Shown piece by piece: positions 1-7,136 of a stretch of DNA of 13,002 nucleotides (positions are counted from its first letter, which is position 1; each line of letters starts with the position of its first letter). The position numbers and the translations under genes are program-made. The stretch is from Aquifex sp. Lineage in GTDB: Bacteria > Aquificota > Aquificia > Aquificales > Aquificaceae. The notes below the pieces were generated by a model, which was not told where the DNA came from, searched no databases, and saw nothing but the letters and a program-made list of their open reading frames with translations. The DNA lies in assembly GCA_003978875.1 (NCBI GenBank), contig QNXQ01000202.1, forward strand, positions 1-13,002. The letters are read 5' to 3'.

Positions 1-379
1 GAAGTGTTTTACCCCTGTACTTTCTTAAGACCTCATTTACAGCTTTTAGCTGGTCATCGGCATCGTCTCCATCACCATCTTGGTCTCCTACATCTAAGGC
101 ATCTTGAAAGTCTTGAAGGAAATCATAAGCATCTTCACTTATACTACCGGTAAAGCCTATCAAATCAACTTCAAAACCTGCATCTTTTTTTATTTTTCCT
201 AAACCTGCAGGGTTGTAAAAGAGGGTTGAAGTGTTCCCTCCTACAGCCGTAAATGCTCCGCCCATTCCCATTATTCTCGGATCTTTATATATATACGGGT
301 ATTCAAAAGCAATGGGAAATGATAATCCTGAGAATATAGACGTCCCTAAAAAAATACCCTTTACAAATTTTTTAAACAT
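1..379 (-). CDS. Outer-membrane beta-barrel protein, TraF/PorV/FadL-like, N-terminal part
   Basis: This gene runs off the left edge, so only the first 126 residues are present. It starts with ATG at 379, five bases after a strong AGGAGG ribosome site at 385-390. Residues 1-24 form a Sec signal peptide (basic MFKKFVK start, hydrophobic core, likely cleavage near PIA-F). Residues 37-60 carry the pattern MGMGGAFTAVGGN followed by STLFYNPAGLG, typical of the first strand of the PorV, TraF_2 and FadL-like outer-membrane families. Such proteins are beta-barrels that carry or help export hydrophobic cargo, but the substrate cannot be told here. Residues 96-110 are an Asp-rich stretch with a DxDxDG calcium-loop pattern. 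The gene lies 20 bases downstream of a lipoprotein gene on the same strand, and the two probably share a transcript. I am confident of an exported barrel and unsure of the subfamily. Confidence 0.8.
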   Translation of the reverse strand, partial: MFKKFVKGIFLGTSIFSGLSFPIAFEYPYIYKDPRIMGMGGAFTAVGGNTSTLFYNPAGLGKIKKDAGFEVDLIGFTGSISEDAYDFLQDFQDALDVGDQDGDGDDADDQLKAVNEVLRKYRGKTL

Positions 380-382
380 AAT

Positions 383-390
383 CCCCTCCT
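383..390 (-). promoter_or_regulatory. Shine-Dalgarno site of the barrel gene
   Basis: Minus strand AGGAGGGG lies just before the ATG at 379. It fills the 20-base gap after the lipoprotein stop and fixes the start of a gene that the window edge truncates. Confidence 0.75.
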
Positions 391-399
391 TCTCGAAAT

Positions 400-1500
400 T
401 TAATATTGAATATTTTGATTAATATTAGTTAAATAATCTGCAATTTCGTCTTGAGTACATACCTTATCCAATCCGCATACTTCTTCTATATATTCATTAA
501 CAGATTGGCTAACATCTGAATCAGGAGCAATAGTGTTAATAATCTCATCCGCATTTTGAAGGCTTTCTACTATATCTTCAACAACATTTACCGTTTCTCC
601 AGTTTCAATATCCACAATAGGACAGGGATAGCATCCATTAACTAAATCTAAGTTTTCACAAGGTGAGAAATCACTTTTACAATATCCTTCCGTTGCAACT
701 ACTGTGGATGTTTCTGTATCGACCAACTTGTATCCTGTATACTTGCCGTATGCGGAGCACTCCCCATTCGGATTAACAGATATTTCCAACAGTGTATAGG
801 TCTTTACAAAGTTGTCTTTGGTAAAAGTTATATCCTTAATGGATTCTATATTCACATCTTGGAGAGTACATTGACGACTAACAGCATACTCTATAGCACA
901 TGCAGTGATTTCTCCATCATCACCTACTCCATTTTGATTTGCATCATCTTCACATCCTACAGGATTTAACCAAGAAGTGACATTTGATACTACACTGTTT
1001 AATGTAGTAGCAGCTCTGGTTGCATTTACTATATCCTTATAAAAGCAAGCTTGCTTTTTAATTTCATCAGGAGGTTCAGGTGTGCAAGTTTGAACTATTT
1101 CATCATAAACTTTATAAGCTCTCTTCAAATATAAGCTACCCTTCGTTTTTACTTGGCTAGATAAAGATTCCAAAAATGCTGTAAATGCATCCCCGGTATA
1201 CCTATCTGCAGTGTCTATCATAATGTTGATAATTCCATTTATATCCAACCCCGCTTTACCTATATATGCTGCAGCTAAATTCAATTTTCCTTCTTCAGTA
1301 GAGAAAGCTCCTCCATATGTTGGGTCTTTTTCAAGATTGGATATGACAAAGTCATAATTTCCTTCGTCTAGAGCTTTAAGAATCTCATATCTTTTTGCTT
1401 CGGTGGAATTTTCATCGGATAGTCCTACTGAATCGTATCCACCGCAAGATACAATTAGCGATAGACTTAAAATGCTTAAAAAAGTTTTCCTGTATTTCAT
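400..1500 (-). CDS. Cys-rich outer-membrane lipoprotein with EF-hand-like loop
   Basis: The protein has 366 residues. The frame is open further upstream, but the ATG at 1500 is chosen because a GAGGGGG ribosome site precedes it and because it puts a lipoprotein signal at the N-terminus: basic MKYRK, a hydrophobic core, and lipobox IVSC with the lipidated Cys at 19. Gly follows that Cys, which argues against inner-membrane retention under the E. coli rule. Residues 35-130 look helical and possibly TPR-like (inference). Residues 186-197 match an EF-hand loop exactly at the ligand positions (D1, N3, N5, G6, D9, E12). Twelve further cysteines lie between 139 and 348, an even number consistent with periplasmic disulfides. 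I do not recognise a named family. It probably partners the downstream barrel protein, as lipoprotein-barrel pairs often do. The function is unknown. Confidence 0.85.
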   Translation of the reverse strand: MKYRKTFLSILSLSLIVSCGGYDSVGLSDENSTEAKRYEILKALDEGNYDFVISNLEKDPTYGGAFSTEEGKLNLAAAYIGKAGLDINGIINIMIDTADRYTGDAFTAFLESLSSQVKTKGSLYLKRAYKVYDEIVQTCTPEPPDEIKKQACFYKDIVNATRAATTLNSVVSNVTSWLNPVGCEDDANQNGVGDDGEITACAIEYAVSRQCTLQDVNIESIKDITFTKDNFVKTYTLLEISVNPNGECSAYGKYTGYKLVDTETSTVVATEGYCKSDFSPCENLDLVNGCYPCPIVDIETGETVNVVEDIVESLQNADEIINTIAPDSDVSQSVNEYIEEVCGLDKVCTQDEIADYLTNINQNIQY

Positions 1501-1506
1501 CCTAAT

Positions 1507-1514
1507 CCCCCTCT
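1507..1514 (-). promoter_or_regulatory. Shine-Dalgarno site that decides the lipoprotein start
   Basis: Minus strand AGAGGGGG lies 6 bases before the ATG at 1500. Together with the lipobox it rules out the longer in-frame start at 1596. Confidence 0.7.
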
Positions 1515-1539
1515 GAAAAATGGTAAATACTAAATAAAA

Positions 1540-1568
1540 AAGATAAAGAAAAATAAATTGTAAATCAA
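1540..1568 (-). promoter_or_regulatory. Possible promoter for the lipoprotein-barrel operon
   Basis: On the minus strand TTGATT (1563-1568) is followed after 17 bases by TATCTT (1540-1545). This would give a leader of about 35 bases containing the Shine-Dalgarno site. Both boxes are only 4 of 6 matches in very AT-rich DNA, so support is weak. The rest of the 161-base divergent gap (1501-1661) holds nothing else I can name. Confidence 0.3.
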
Positions 1569-1626
1569 ATCCATTTTTGCTATTTTTATACTTCAAGGAT
1601 TAAACCGCAGGAAAAGTTTATAATTT

Positions 1627-1661
1627 TTGAATATTTACTTTTGTTTATATTATTAATTTCT
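1627..1661 (+). promoter_or_regulatory. Possible leaderless promoter for ispA
   Basis: TTGAAT (1627-1632) and TATTAT (1648-1653) lie 15 bases apart, and TATTAT ends 8 bases before the ATG at 1662. A transcript would begin at or next to the start codon. There is no Shine-Dalgarno sequence before this ATG or before the alternative TTG at 1641. The spacer is shorter than ideal. Confidence 0.35.
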
Positions 1662-2462
1662 ATGAAAAAATTACGCTTTTGGAAAGAACATATCGAGGAA
1701 AAATTGCAAGAGTTCCTTGAGGAGTTGGAAGGGCCAAAAAGTTTAATTGAGGCTATGAAATATTATCCCCTACAGAAGGGTAAGAGGATTAGGCCTCTTT
1801 TTACCGTTGCGGTAGCGGATTCCTTAGGCGGAAATATAGAAGATGCTATAACAGTAGGATGTGCCATAGAGCTTATACATAACTATTCTCTGGTTCACGA
1901 TGATCTCCCTTGCATGGACGATGATGATGTAAGGAGAGGACTTCCTACATGCCACGTTAAATTCGGAGAAGCCCATGCTCTACTTGCAGGTGATGCTATC
2001 CTAACTTACGCCTTTGAAGTTCTTTCAAACAAAAAAAATTTTAAAACTTTAACCGAAGGAGAAATACTTGAGATTATAAAAGTAATAGCCAAAAAATCAG
2101 GAGCTAATGGAATGGTTGGAGGACAGGTTCTAGATATAGAATCTTACACTGATATCTATGAAATTAGTGTAAAAAAGACCGGTGCTCTCTTTGAAGCCTG
2201 CTTTGTATGCGGAGGAATAGTTTCGAAGAAGCAAGGTGTATTAAAAGATTTAGAAAAAATCGGAAAAAATGTAGGCCTTCTTTTCCAAATGGTTGATGAT
2301 TACCTCGATAAGGACGGTTTCTATTCCATTAAAGGAGAAGCGCTTAAGTATGACATAAAGAGACTCCACAAAGAATTAATAGAAGAAACAGAAAGAATTT
2401 TCAGTAAAAGAGATGAAATTCTTTACCTTATAAATCTTATATATGAAAGGATTAACGGATAA
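1662..2462 (+). CDS. ispA: Short type II farnesyl/geranyl diphosphate synthase (IspA family)
   Basis: This is a trans-prenyl diphosphate synthase of 266 residues, which condenses isopentenyl diphosphate with an allylic diphosphate to supply quinone and undecaprenyl precursors. GKRIRP at 40-45 binds the homoallylic substrate. The first Asp-rich motif at 80-86 (DDLPCMD, a DDx4D form) is typical of bacterial type II FPP synthases, with RRG at 91-93. KKTG is at 171-174, and the second Asp-rich motif QMVDDYLD is at 209-216. E. coli IspA has about 299 residues. The difference falls just after the second motif, where the usual GK...GKST-P segment is absent. The ATG at 1662 is preferred over a TTG at 1641 because the extra seven residues are not family-like; neither has a ribosome site. 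The 3' end overlaps convergent pilC by 11 bases. Product chain length (C10, C15 or C20) is not certain. Confidence 0.88.
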   Translation: MKKLRFWKEHIEEKLQEFLEELEGPKSLIEAMKYYPLQKGKRIRPLFTVAVADSLGGNIEDAITVGCAIELIHNYSLVHDDLPCMDDDDVRRGLPTCHVKFGEAHALLAGDAILTYAFEVLSNKKNFKTLTEGEILEIIKVIAKKSGANGMVGGQVLDIESYTDIYEISVKKTGALFEACFVCGGIVSKKQGVLKDLEKIGKNVGLLFQMVDDYLDKDGFYSIKGEALKYDIKRLHKELIEETERIFSKRDEILYLINLIYERING

Positions 2463-3681
2463 TCAAGCTACCAACATTGAATATAGGTAAGTAAAGAGCT
2501 ATGAGTATTGCTCCTATAATTACACCGAGAATTACTATAAGCAATGGTTCTATAAGGGATATAAGCCCTTCTATCATTCTATCCACTTCTTCCTCATAGA
2601 AATTTGCAATGGAGTTCAACATTTCATCTATATTACCTGTTTCTTCACCGACCCTTACCATAGCTATGACCATTTTTGGAAACGTACCCGTTTTTTGTAA
2701 AGCCATCCAAAGAGTTTTACCCTCAAGAACTTCGTTTTTAGCTTGTTCAATGGCTTTTTCTAAAGGAATAAAACCTACTACTTTTGCAGTAATTTCTAAA
2801 GATCGCTCAATGGGTACTCCTGAAGAGTATAGGGTTGAGAGTGTTCTCGAGAAGCGAGCGAAGGCACTTTTCCTAAATAAATCTCCGAACTTTGGAATGC
2901 TTAACAGGAATTTATGTACCGCTTCACGAAAGGATAAATTACTTTTGTATAAAATACTGAAGGTTAACGTAATAAGTATTATTGAACCGAAAATATAGGG
3001 AAGGTTCTGCTGAAGCGTTAAAGATATGTTCATAAGAAGCCGCGTAGGCCAAGGTAGTTCTCCTCCCAAAGACTTGTATATGTCTGCAAACTTAGGTACT
3101 ACAAATGTTAGTATTCCCCAAACTAATGTAGTAGAAAATAACATAACAAAAGATGGGTAAAAAGAAGCACTTTTAATCTTTCCCTTTATAAAGGCTATCT
3201 TTTCGTAGTAATCAGCCGCTCTACGAAGGACTAAGTCCAGTTCACCTGTTTCTTCACCTACTGCGACCAAGTTAACTATAAATTCAGGGAATATGTCTTT
3301 CCTTTTCTGAAGAGCAGCGTGGAATGAGCTTCCCTCTTCGATATCCTTTGCTACCTCAAGTAAAGCTTTCTTAAGCTTTTTATTGGATATTTGATCCGAT
3401 ATAAGTTCCAGAGCTTCTACAAGAGACACACCCGCACTTATTAACACTGAAAGTTGCCTTGCCAGTAAAGACCAATCTCTGTCAGAAGCTTTTCCAAAAA
3501 ATGACGGTAGTTTTATCTCAAAACTTTTTCCTTCTGTTTGTTGTTTTGCTTCACTTACGGAGATTAGAGTTAAATTTTGAGAAGATAGTTTGATAATAAG
3601 ATCTTCAAGGGAAACAAATTCTCCTTCCCCCTCAACTATTCTTCCATTATCGGTTACAGCCCTATAGCGGTAATAGGGCAT
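2452..3681 (-). CDS. pilC: Type IV pilus inner-membrane platform protein PilC (GspF family)
   Basis: The 409-residue protein has the full length of the GspF/PilC family, which forms the inner-membrane platform on which pilus ATPases act. The N-terminus reads MPYYRYRAVTDNGRIVEGE, as in PilC. Two GspF domains follow (about 70-195 and 272-398), each with the repeated signature FPxxxxxxVxVGEETGxxDxxL at 131-152 and 334-355. Membrane segments lie near 173-196, 228-246 and 374-402. The ATG overlaps the last base of the pilT stop (TAATG), with an AGAGGT ribosome site inside the pilT end, so the two genes are translationally coupled. Nothing looks damaged. The extension ATPase PilB and the pilins are not in the window, so they must be encoded elsewhere. 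Confidence 0.95.
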   Translation of the reverse strand: MPYYRYRAVTDNGRIVEGEGEFVSLEDLIIKLSSQNLTLISVSEAKQQTEGKSFEIKLPSFFGKASDRDWSLLARQLSVLISAGVSLVEALELISDQISNKKLKKALLEVAKDIEEGSSFHAALQKRKDIFPEFIVNLVAVGEETGELDLVLRRAADYYEKIAFIKGKIKSASFYPSFVMLFSTTLVWGILTFVVPKFADIYKSLGGELPWPTRLLMNISLTLQQNLPYIFGSIILITLTFSILYKSNLSFREAVHKFLLSIPKFGDLFRKSAFARFSRTLSTLYSSGVPIERSLEITAKVVGFIPLEKAIEQAKNEVLEGKTLWMALQKTGTFPKMVIAMVRVGEETGNIDEMLNSIANFYEEEVDRMIEGLISLIEPLLIVILGVIIGAILIALYLPIFNVGSLIIR

Positions 3682-4781
3682 TATCTACTACCTCTTAACA
3701 TTCTCTCCAGTTCCTTAGGGTCAGGAGAAACTTCTAGGGCATCTTCCAGTGTTATTTGTCCCATCTTATATAGTCTGTAAAGGCTTTGATTCATTGTCTG
3801 CATTCCCGTTTCTACCTGACCACTTTGCATGAGGGAGTATATCTGCTGGAGTTTATTTTCCCTTATAAGGTTCCTTATAGCCGTATTTAGAATGAGAAGT
3901 TCATAGGCCAGAACCCTTCCTCCGCCTATTTTAGGAAGTAATCTTTGAGATATTATACCTTGAAGTACAAAGGAAAGAACAGTTCTTACTTGCTCCTGTT
4001 GTTCGGGAGGGAACATATCAACAATTCTGTTTATAGTTGAAATCGCCGTATTTGTATGTAAAGTAGCGAATACTAAGTGTCCTGTTTCTGCAGCCCTTAA
4101 AGCCGTTTCAATAGTTTCAAGGTCCCTCATTTCACCTACAAATATTACATCTGGGTCTTCTCTAAGGGCTGACCTTAGAGCATTATTGAAACTATCAACG
4201 TCTTGTTCTACTTCCCTTTGGTTAACTATTGATTTTTTATGGGTAAAAATGTATTCGATAGGGTCTTCTATCGTAATTATATGATAAGGCATGTTTTCGT
4301 TAATATAGTCTATCATGGAAGCAATTGTTGTAGATTTACCCGAGCCTGTTGGACCGGTAACGAGTATAAGTCCCATCTTTTTGTGGCATAATTCTAAAAC
4401 TCTTTCGGTGAGTCCCAATTCTGAAATTTTGGGAATTCGCGAAGGTAACATCCTAAAAACCGCTGCAACAGATCCTCTCTGGTAGAAAACATTTGCTCTA
4501 AATCTTCCTAAACCTTTAACTCCAAAGGAAAAATCCACTTGTCCATGTTCTTCAAGGGTTTGTCGGTGTTTTTCTACCATAACAGAATAAGCGAGTTTTT
4601 GTGTATCTTCAGGTCTCAATTTGGGGAATTCGTCCAGAAAACGTATTAATCCATCTACTCTTACAGCGGGTGGAACACCGACGGTAATATGTATATCGCT
4701 TGCTTTTAGCTCGTGGGCTTTTCTTAAGATATCTATAATTTTAATTTCTTTTTTAGCTATTCCCCCCAATTCCTGTACCAT
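3681..4781 (-). CDS. pilT: Twitching motility retraction ATPase PilT
   Basis: This is a hexameric GspE/PilB-superfamily ATPase that powers pilus disassembly at the inner membrane. Numbering from the upstream ATG at 4793, the N-terminal domain spans about 17-125 (KASDIHITVGVPPAVRVDG). Walker A GPTGSGKST is at 147-155, Walker B DPDVIFVGEMRD at 213-224, the His box GHLVFATLHTNTA at 238-250, and AIRNLIRE, the C-terminal signature that separates PilT from PilB, at 305-312. The ATG at 4781 gives 366 residues and that at 4793 gives 370. I prefer 4781 because TATGAT ends 7 bases before it, but both are possible and neither has a ribosome site. The frame stays open much further upstream, but that part lies antisense to purD and is not PilT. 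It forms an operon with pilC. Confidence 0.95.
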   Translation of the reverse strand: MVQELGGIAKKEIKIIDILRKAHELKASDIHITVGVPPAVRVDGLIRFLDEFPKLRPEDTQKLAYSVMVEKHRQTLEEHGQVDFSFGVKGLGRFRANVFYQRGSVAAVFRMLPSRIPKISELGLTERVLELCHKKMGLILVTGPTGSGKSTTIASMIDYINENMPYHIITIEDPIEYIFTHKKSIVNQREVEQDVDSFNNALRSALREDPDVIFVGEMRDLETIETALRAAETGHLVFATLHTNTAISTINRIVDMFPPEQQEQVRTVLSFVLQGIISQRLLPKIGGGRVLAYELLILNTAIRNLIRENKLQQIYSLMQSGQVETGMQTMNQSLYRLYKMGQITLEDALEVSPDPKELERMLRGSR

Positions 4782-4788
4782 TCTTTTT

Positions 4789-4798
4789 ATCATATAAT
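4789..4798. promoter_or_regulatory. Overlapping divergent -10 boxes for pilT and purD
   Basis: On the plus strand TATAAT (4793-4798, perfect) ends 8 bases before the purD GTG at 4807. On the minus strand TATGAT (4794-4789) ends 7 bases before the pilT ATG at 4781. The two boxes overlap by two base pairs. No good -35 box is visible for either, and neither gene has a Shine-Dalgarno site. The start codons are so close that both promoters must lie here or inside the opposite gene. Confidence 0.45.
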
Positions 4799-4806
4799 AC
4801 TTTATC

Positions 4807-6081
4807 GTGAAAGTATTGGTAGTAGGAAACGGAGGAAGAGAACACGCAATAGCATGGAAGGTAAGTAAAAGCCCATTGGTGACAAAATTATACGTTGCTA
4901 AGGGAAACGCGGGAATATGGGAAATTGCGGAAAGAGTTGATATATCTCCGACAGATGTAAAAAGCTTGGCTGAATTTGCATCAAAAGAAGGCATAGATTT
5001 TACAATTGTAGGGCCAGAAGCACCACTTGTAGAGGGAATAGTAGATGAGTTTGAAAAAAGGAATTTAAAAATTTTCGGCCCTAATAAAGAAGCTGCCAAA
5101 CTTGAGGGAAGTAAAGCCTTTGCTAAGGCATTTATGAAAAAATACAACGTTCCTACTGCAAAGTATGAAGTTTTCACTGATTTTGAAGAAGCTAGAAAAT
5201 ACGTAGAGAAAGTAGGAGCTCCTATAGTTATAAAAGCTGATGGACTGGCTGCCGGAAAGGGTGCGGTAGTTTGTGAAACCATAGAAAAAGCCATAGAAAC
5301 CTTAGATAAGTTTTTAAATAAAAATGTCTTTGGAAAATCTTCGGAAAAGGTAGTTATAGAAGAATTTCTGGAAGGAGAAGAAGCTTCCTACATAGTAATG
5401 ATAAACGGTGATAAATACGTTCCCCTTCCTACTTCACAGGACCACAAAAGACTTCTTGAAGGAGATAAGGGTCCAAATACCGGCGGAATGGGAGCTTACT
5501 CTCCTACACCCGTTATAAATAAAGAGATTGAAGAAAGCATAAAAAAGGAAATCGTAGAGCGGGTAATAGAAGGACTCAAGAAGGAAGGAATTTTCTATAG
5601 AGGGTTTTTGTATGTAGGACTAATGATAACTAAAGAAGGACCTAAAGTCCTCGAGTTTAACGTAAGATTGGGAGACCCAGAAGCTCAGCCTATCTTAATG
5701 CGAATTAGAAACGATTTTCTGGAAACACTCATTAATTTCTATGAAGGCAAAGATGTGAAAATAGAAGAAAGCGATAAATGGGTACTCGACGTAGTTTTAG
5801 CTTCAAAGGGATATCCCGAAAAACCAGAAACAGGAAAAATTATCCACGGTCTTAATTATGTAAAGAATATGGAAGATGTAATCGTTTTCCATGCCGGAAC
5901 TAAAAAAGAAGGAGAATTCACCGTCACATCCGGCGGAAGAGTTTTAAATGTGTGTGTATACGGAAATACTCTTAAAGAAGCTAAAGAAAAAGCTTATGAA
6001 GCTATAAAGTATATTTGTTTCGAAGGGATGTATTATAGGAGAGATATAGGAGACAAAGCCTTTAAATATCTGAGTGAATAA
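4807..6081 (+). CDS. purD: Phosphoribosylamine-glycine ligase (GAR synthetase)
   Basis: PurD joins phosphoribosylamine and glycine with ATP to give GAR, the second step of de novo purine synthesis in the cytosol. The protein has 424 residues, normal for the family. The N-domain has MKVLVVGNGGREHA at 1-14 and VGPEAPLVEG at 68-77. The ATP-grasp core has VIKADGLAAGKGAVV at 141-155, EEFLEGEEAS at 185-194, the QDHKR...GPNTGGMGAYSP loop at 211-233 and the metal site EFNVRLGDPEAQ at 283-294. The C-terminal domain ends with YRRDIG at 410-415. The start is GTG, the only start that fits the family N-terminus, and no ribosome site precedes it. Its 3' end overlaps the convergent AI-2E gene by 20 bases. 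No other purine gene is nearby, so it is likely transcribed alone. Confidence 0.97.
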   Translation: MKVLVVGNGGREHAIAWKVSKSPLVTKLYVAKGNAGIWEIAERVDISPTDVKSLAEFASKEGIDFTIVGPEAPLVEGIVDEFEKRNLKIFGPNKEAAKLEGSKAFAKAFMKKYNVPTAKYEVFTDFEEARKYVEKVGAPIVIKADGLAAGKGAVVCETIEKAIETLDKFLNKNVFGKSSEKVVIEEFLEGEEASYIVMINGDKYVPLPTSQDHKRLLEGDKGPNTGGMGAYSPTPVINKEIEESIKKEIVERVIEGLKKEGIFYRGFLYVGLMITKEGPKVLEFNVRLGDPEAQPILMRIRNDFLETLINFYEGKDVKIEESDKWVLDVVLASKGYPEKPETGKIIHGLNYVKNMEDVIVFHAGTKKEGEFTVTSGGRVLNVCVYGNTLKEAKEKAYEAIKYICFEGMYYRRDIGDKAFKYLSE

Positions 6082-7123
6082 TTCTTCTTTTGTAAATCTT
6101 CATAGATACTAGCATTGTGGTAAGGATTATGGGACCCAAAAACACTCCAATGAATCCGAATTGAAGTAGTCCGCCTATTGTTGAGAAGAATAAGGCTACA
6201 TATGGGAGTTTTATACCTTGCTTCATAACAAGAGGACGAACTATATTGTCCATACTTGATATAAACAGGGTTCCAAAAGCGAGAAAGAACAATCCCTCTT
6301 TAATACCCTTTGTGGTAAATAGGTATATATCCAGAGGTACCCATACAAATGCAGCTCCAAACGGAGGTATAAAAGCTGCAAAGAACGTAATTAAACTCCA
6401 AAGAAGGGCAAAATTTATACCGGCAAAATAATAACCTATAAAGCTCACTATAGATTGTGCTACAGCAGTCCCAACGGTTCCGTAAATTACCGCAAGGATA
6501 GTTCTATAGATTGTTCCCAAAATTACTTCTAAATCTTCCTTTTTCATAGGAATTAGTCCTATGATTTCGTTAAGAACTTTGCTTCCATCCCTAAGTATAA
6601 AGAAAAGAGTCATTAGGAAAACAAATGTATAGAATACACTTGTTCCAGCGGTGTATACGTAGTTCCTCAGTTTATCACCTATAAAGGAAATTACGGTATT
6701 TATAGTATTTAGAATAGTTCTTCTAAATTCATCACTTTGAATATAGGAAACTATTGGTTCAAAATGTTCCCAATTTTCTTTAATATACGGGTGTTCCTTT
6801 AAAAGGTTCACATAGTCGCTAATGCTGTGATTTTGTATAAAGTTTATAACTTTAACCGAAAATAGAATTATCTGCTGAGTTGTTATTACGGCTATTATGC
6901 TTAGCGGTATAACTATTACAATTAAAACTAATAAAACTACCAATAGGGAAGCTAAATTCTCACTTTTTATCTTTTTTTTCAAAACGTTGTAAAGAGGGTA
7001 TACTACAATTCCGAGAACAATTGCCCAAAGAATCGGCTTTATGAAAGGAGAAAGTATATAAAGAAAGAGTAATAAGAAGAAAAAGAAGAAAAACAGGTAT
7101 ACAAAGAAGTAAAACTTATGCAC
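6062..7123 (-). CDS. AI-2E/PerM/YdiK-family membrane protein
   Basis: This is a 353-residue polytopic inner-membrane protein of the AI-2E transporter superfamily, whose members have been linked to autoinducer export or ion/proton antiport. The actual substrate cannot be read from sequence. There are hydrophobic segments near 5-25, 28-45 and 58-82, a soluble stretch at about 95-155, then segments near 160-178, 208-232, 236-270, 275-292 and 308-340. Family signatures are IPPFGAAFVWVP at 252-263, DNIVRP at 292-297 and GGLLQFGFIGVFLGP at 317-331. It begins with GTG at 7123, the first possible start after an in-frame stop. There is no ribosome site, and TAAAAT ends 7 bases upstream, overlapping the stop codon of the NifS-like gene 10 bases away. 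It may have its own promoter as well as read-through from that gene. The start is the least certain point. Confidence 0.88.
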   Translation of the reverse strand: MHKFYFFVYLFFFFFFLLLFLYILSPFIKPILWAIVLGIVVYPLYNVLKKKIKSENLASLLVVLLVLIVIVIPLSIIAVITTQQIILFSVKVINFIQNHSISDYVNLLKEHPYIKENWEHFEPIVSYIQSDEFRRTILNTINTVISFIGDKLRNYVYTAGTSVFYTFVFLMTLFFILRDGSKVLNEIIGLIPMKKEDLEVILGTIYRTILAVIYGTVGTAVAQSIVSFIGYYFAGINFALLWSLITFFAAFIPPFGAAFVWVPLDIYLFTTKGIKEGLFFLAFGTLFISSMDNIVRPLVMKQGIKLPYVALFFSTIGGLLQFGFIGVFLGPIILTTMLVSMKIYKRRIIHSDI

Positions 7124-7130
7124 GTATTAT

Positions 7131-7136
7131 ATTTTA
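7131..7136 (-). promoter_or_regulatory. Possible -10 box for the AI-2E gene
   Basis: Minus strand TAAAAT overlaps the TAA stop of the NifS-like gene and ends 7 bases before the GTG start. The six-base match is 5 of 6, with no recognisable -35 box at 17 bases. It is listed because it repeats the spacing seen at the other genes without a ribosome site. Confidence 0.3.

Noticed and set aside
1501..1596. Upstream start for the lipoprotein gene at 1596
   Set aside because: It would bury the lipoprotein signal 32 residues inside the protein and lacks a ribosome site, whereas the ATG at 1500 has both features.
4794..5294. Long N-terminal extension of pilT, up to 167 residues
   Set aside because: It lies entirely antisense to the conserved N-terminal half of purD and its Ser/Phe/Pro-rich translation is not PilT-like. 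PilT homologues begin near the KASDIH segment.
7059..7100. A purine-rich low-complexity run that might be a repeat or slippage site
   Set aside because: It encodes the Phe/Leu-rich first membrane segment of the AI-2E protein and is explained by that hydrophobic composition.
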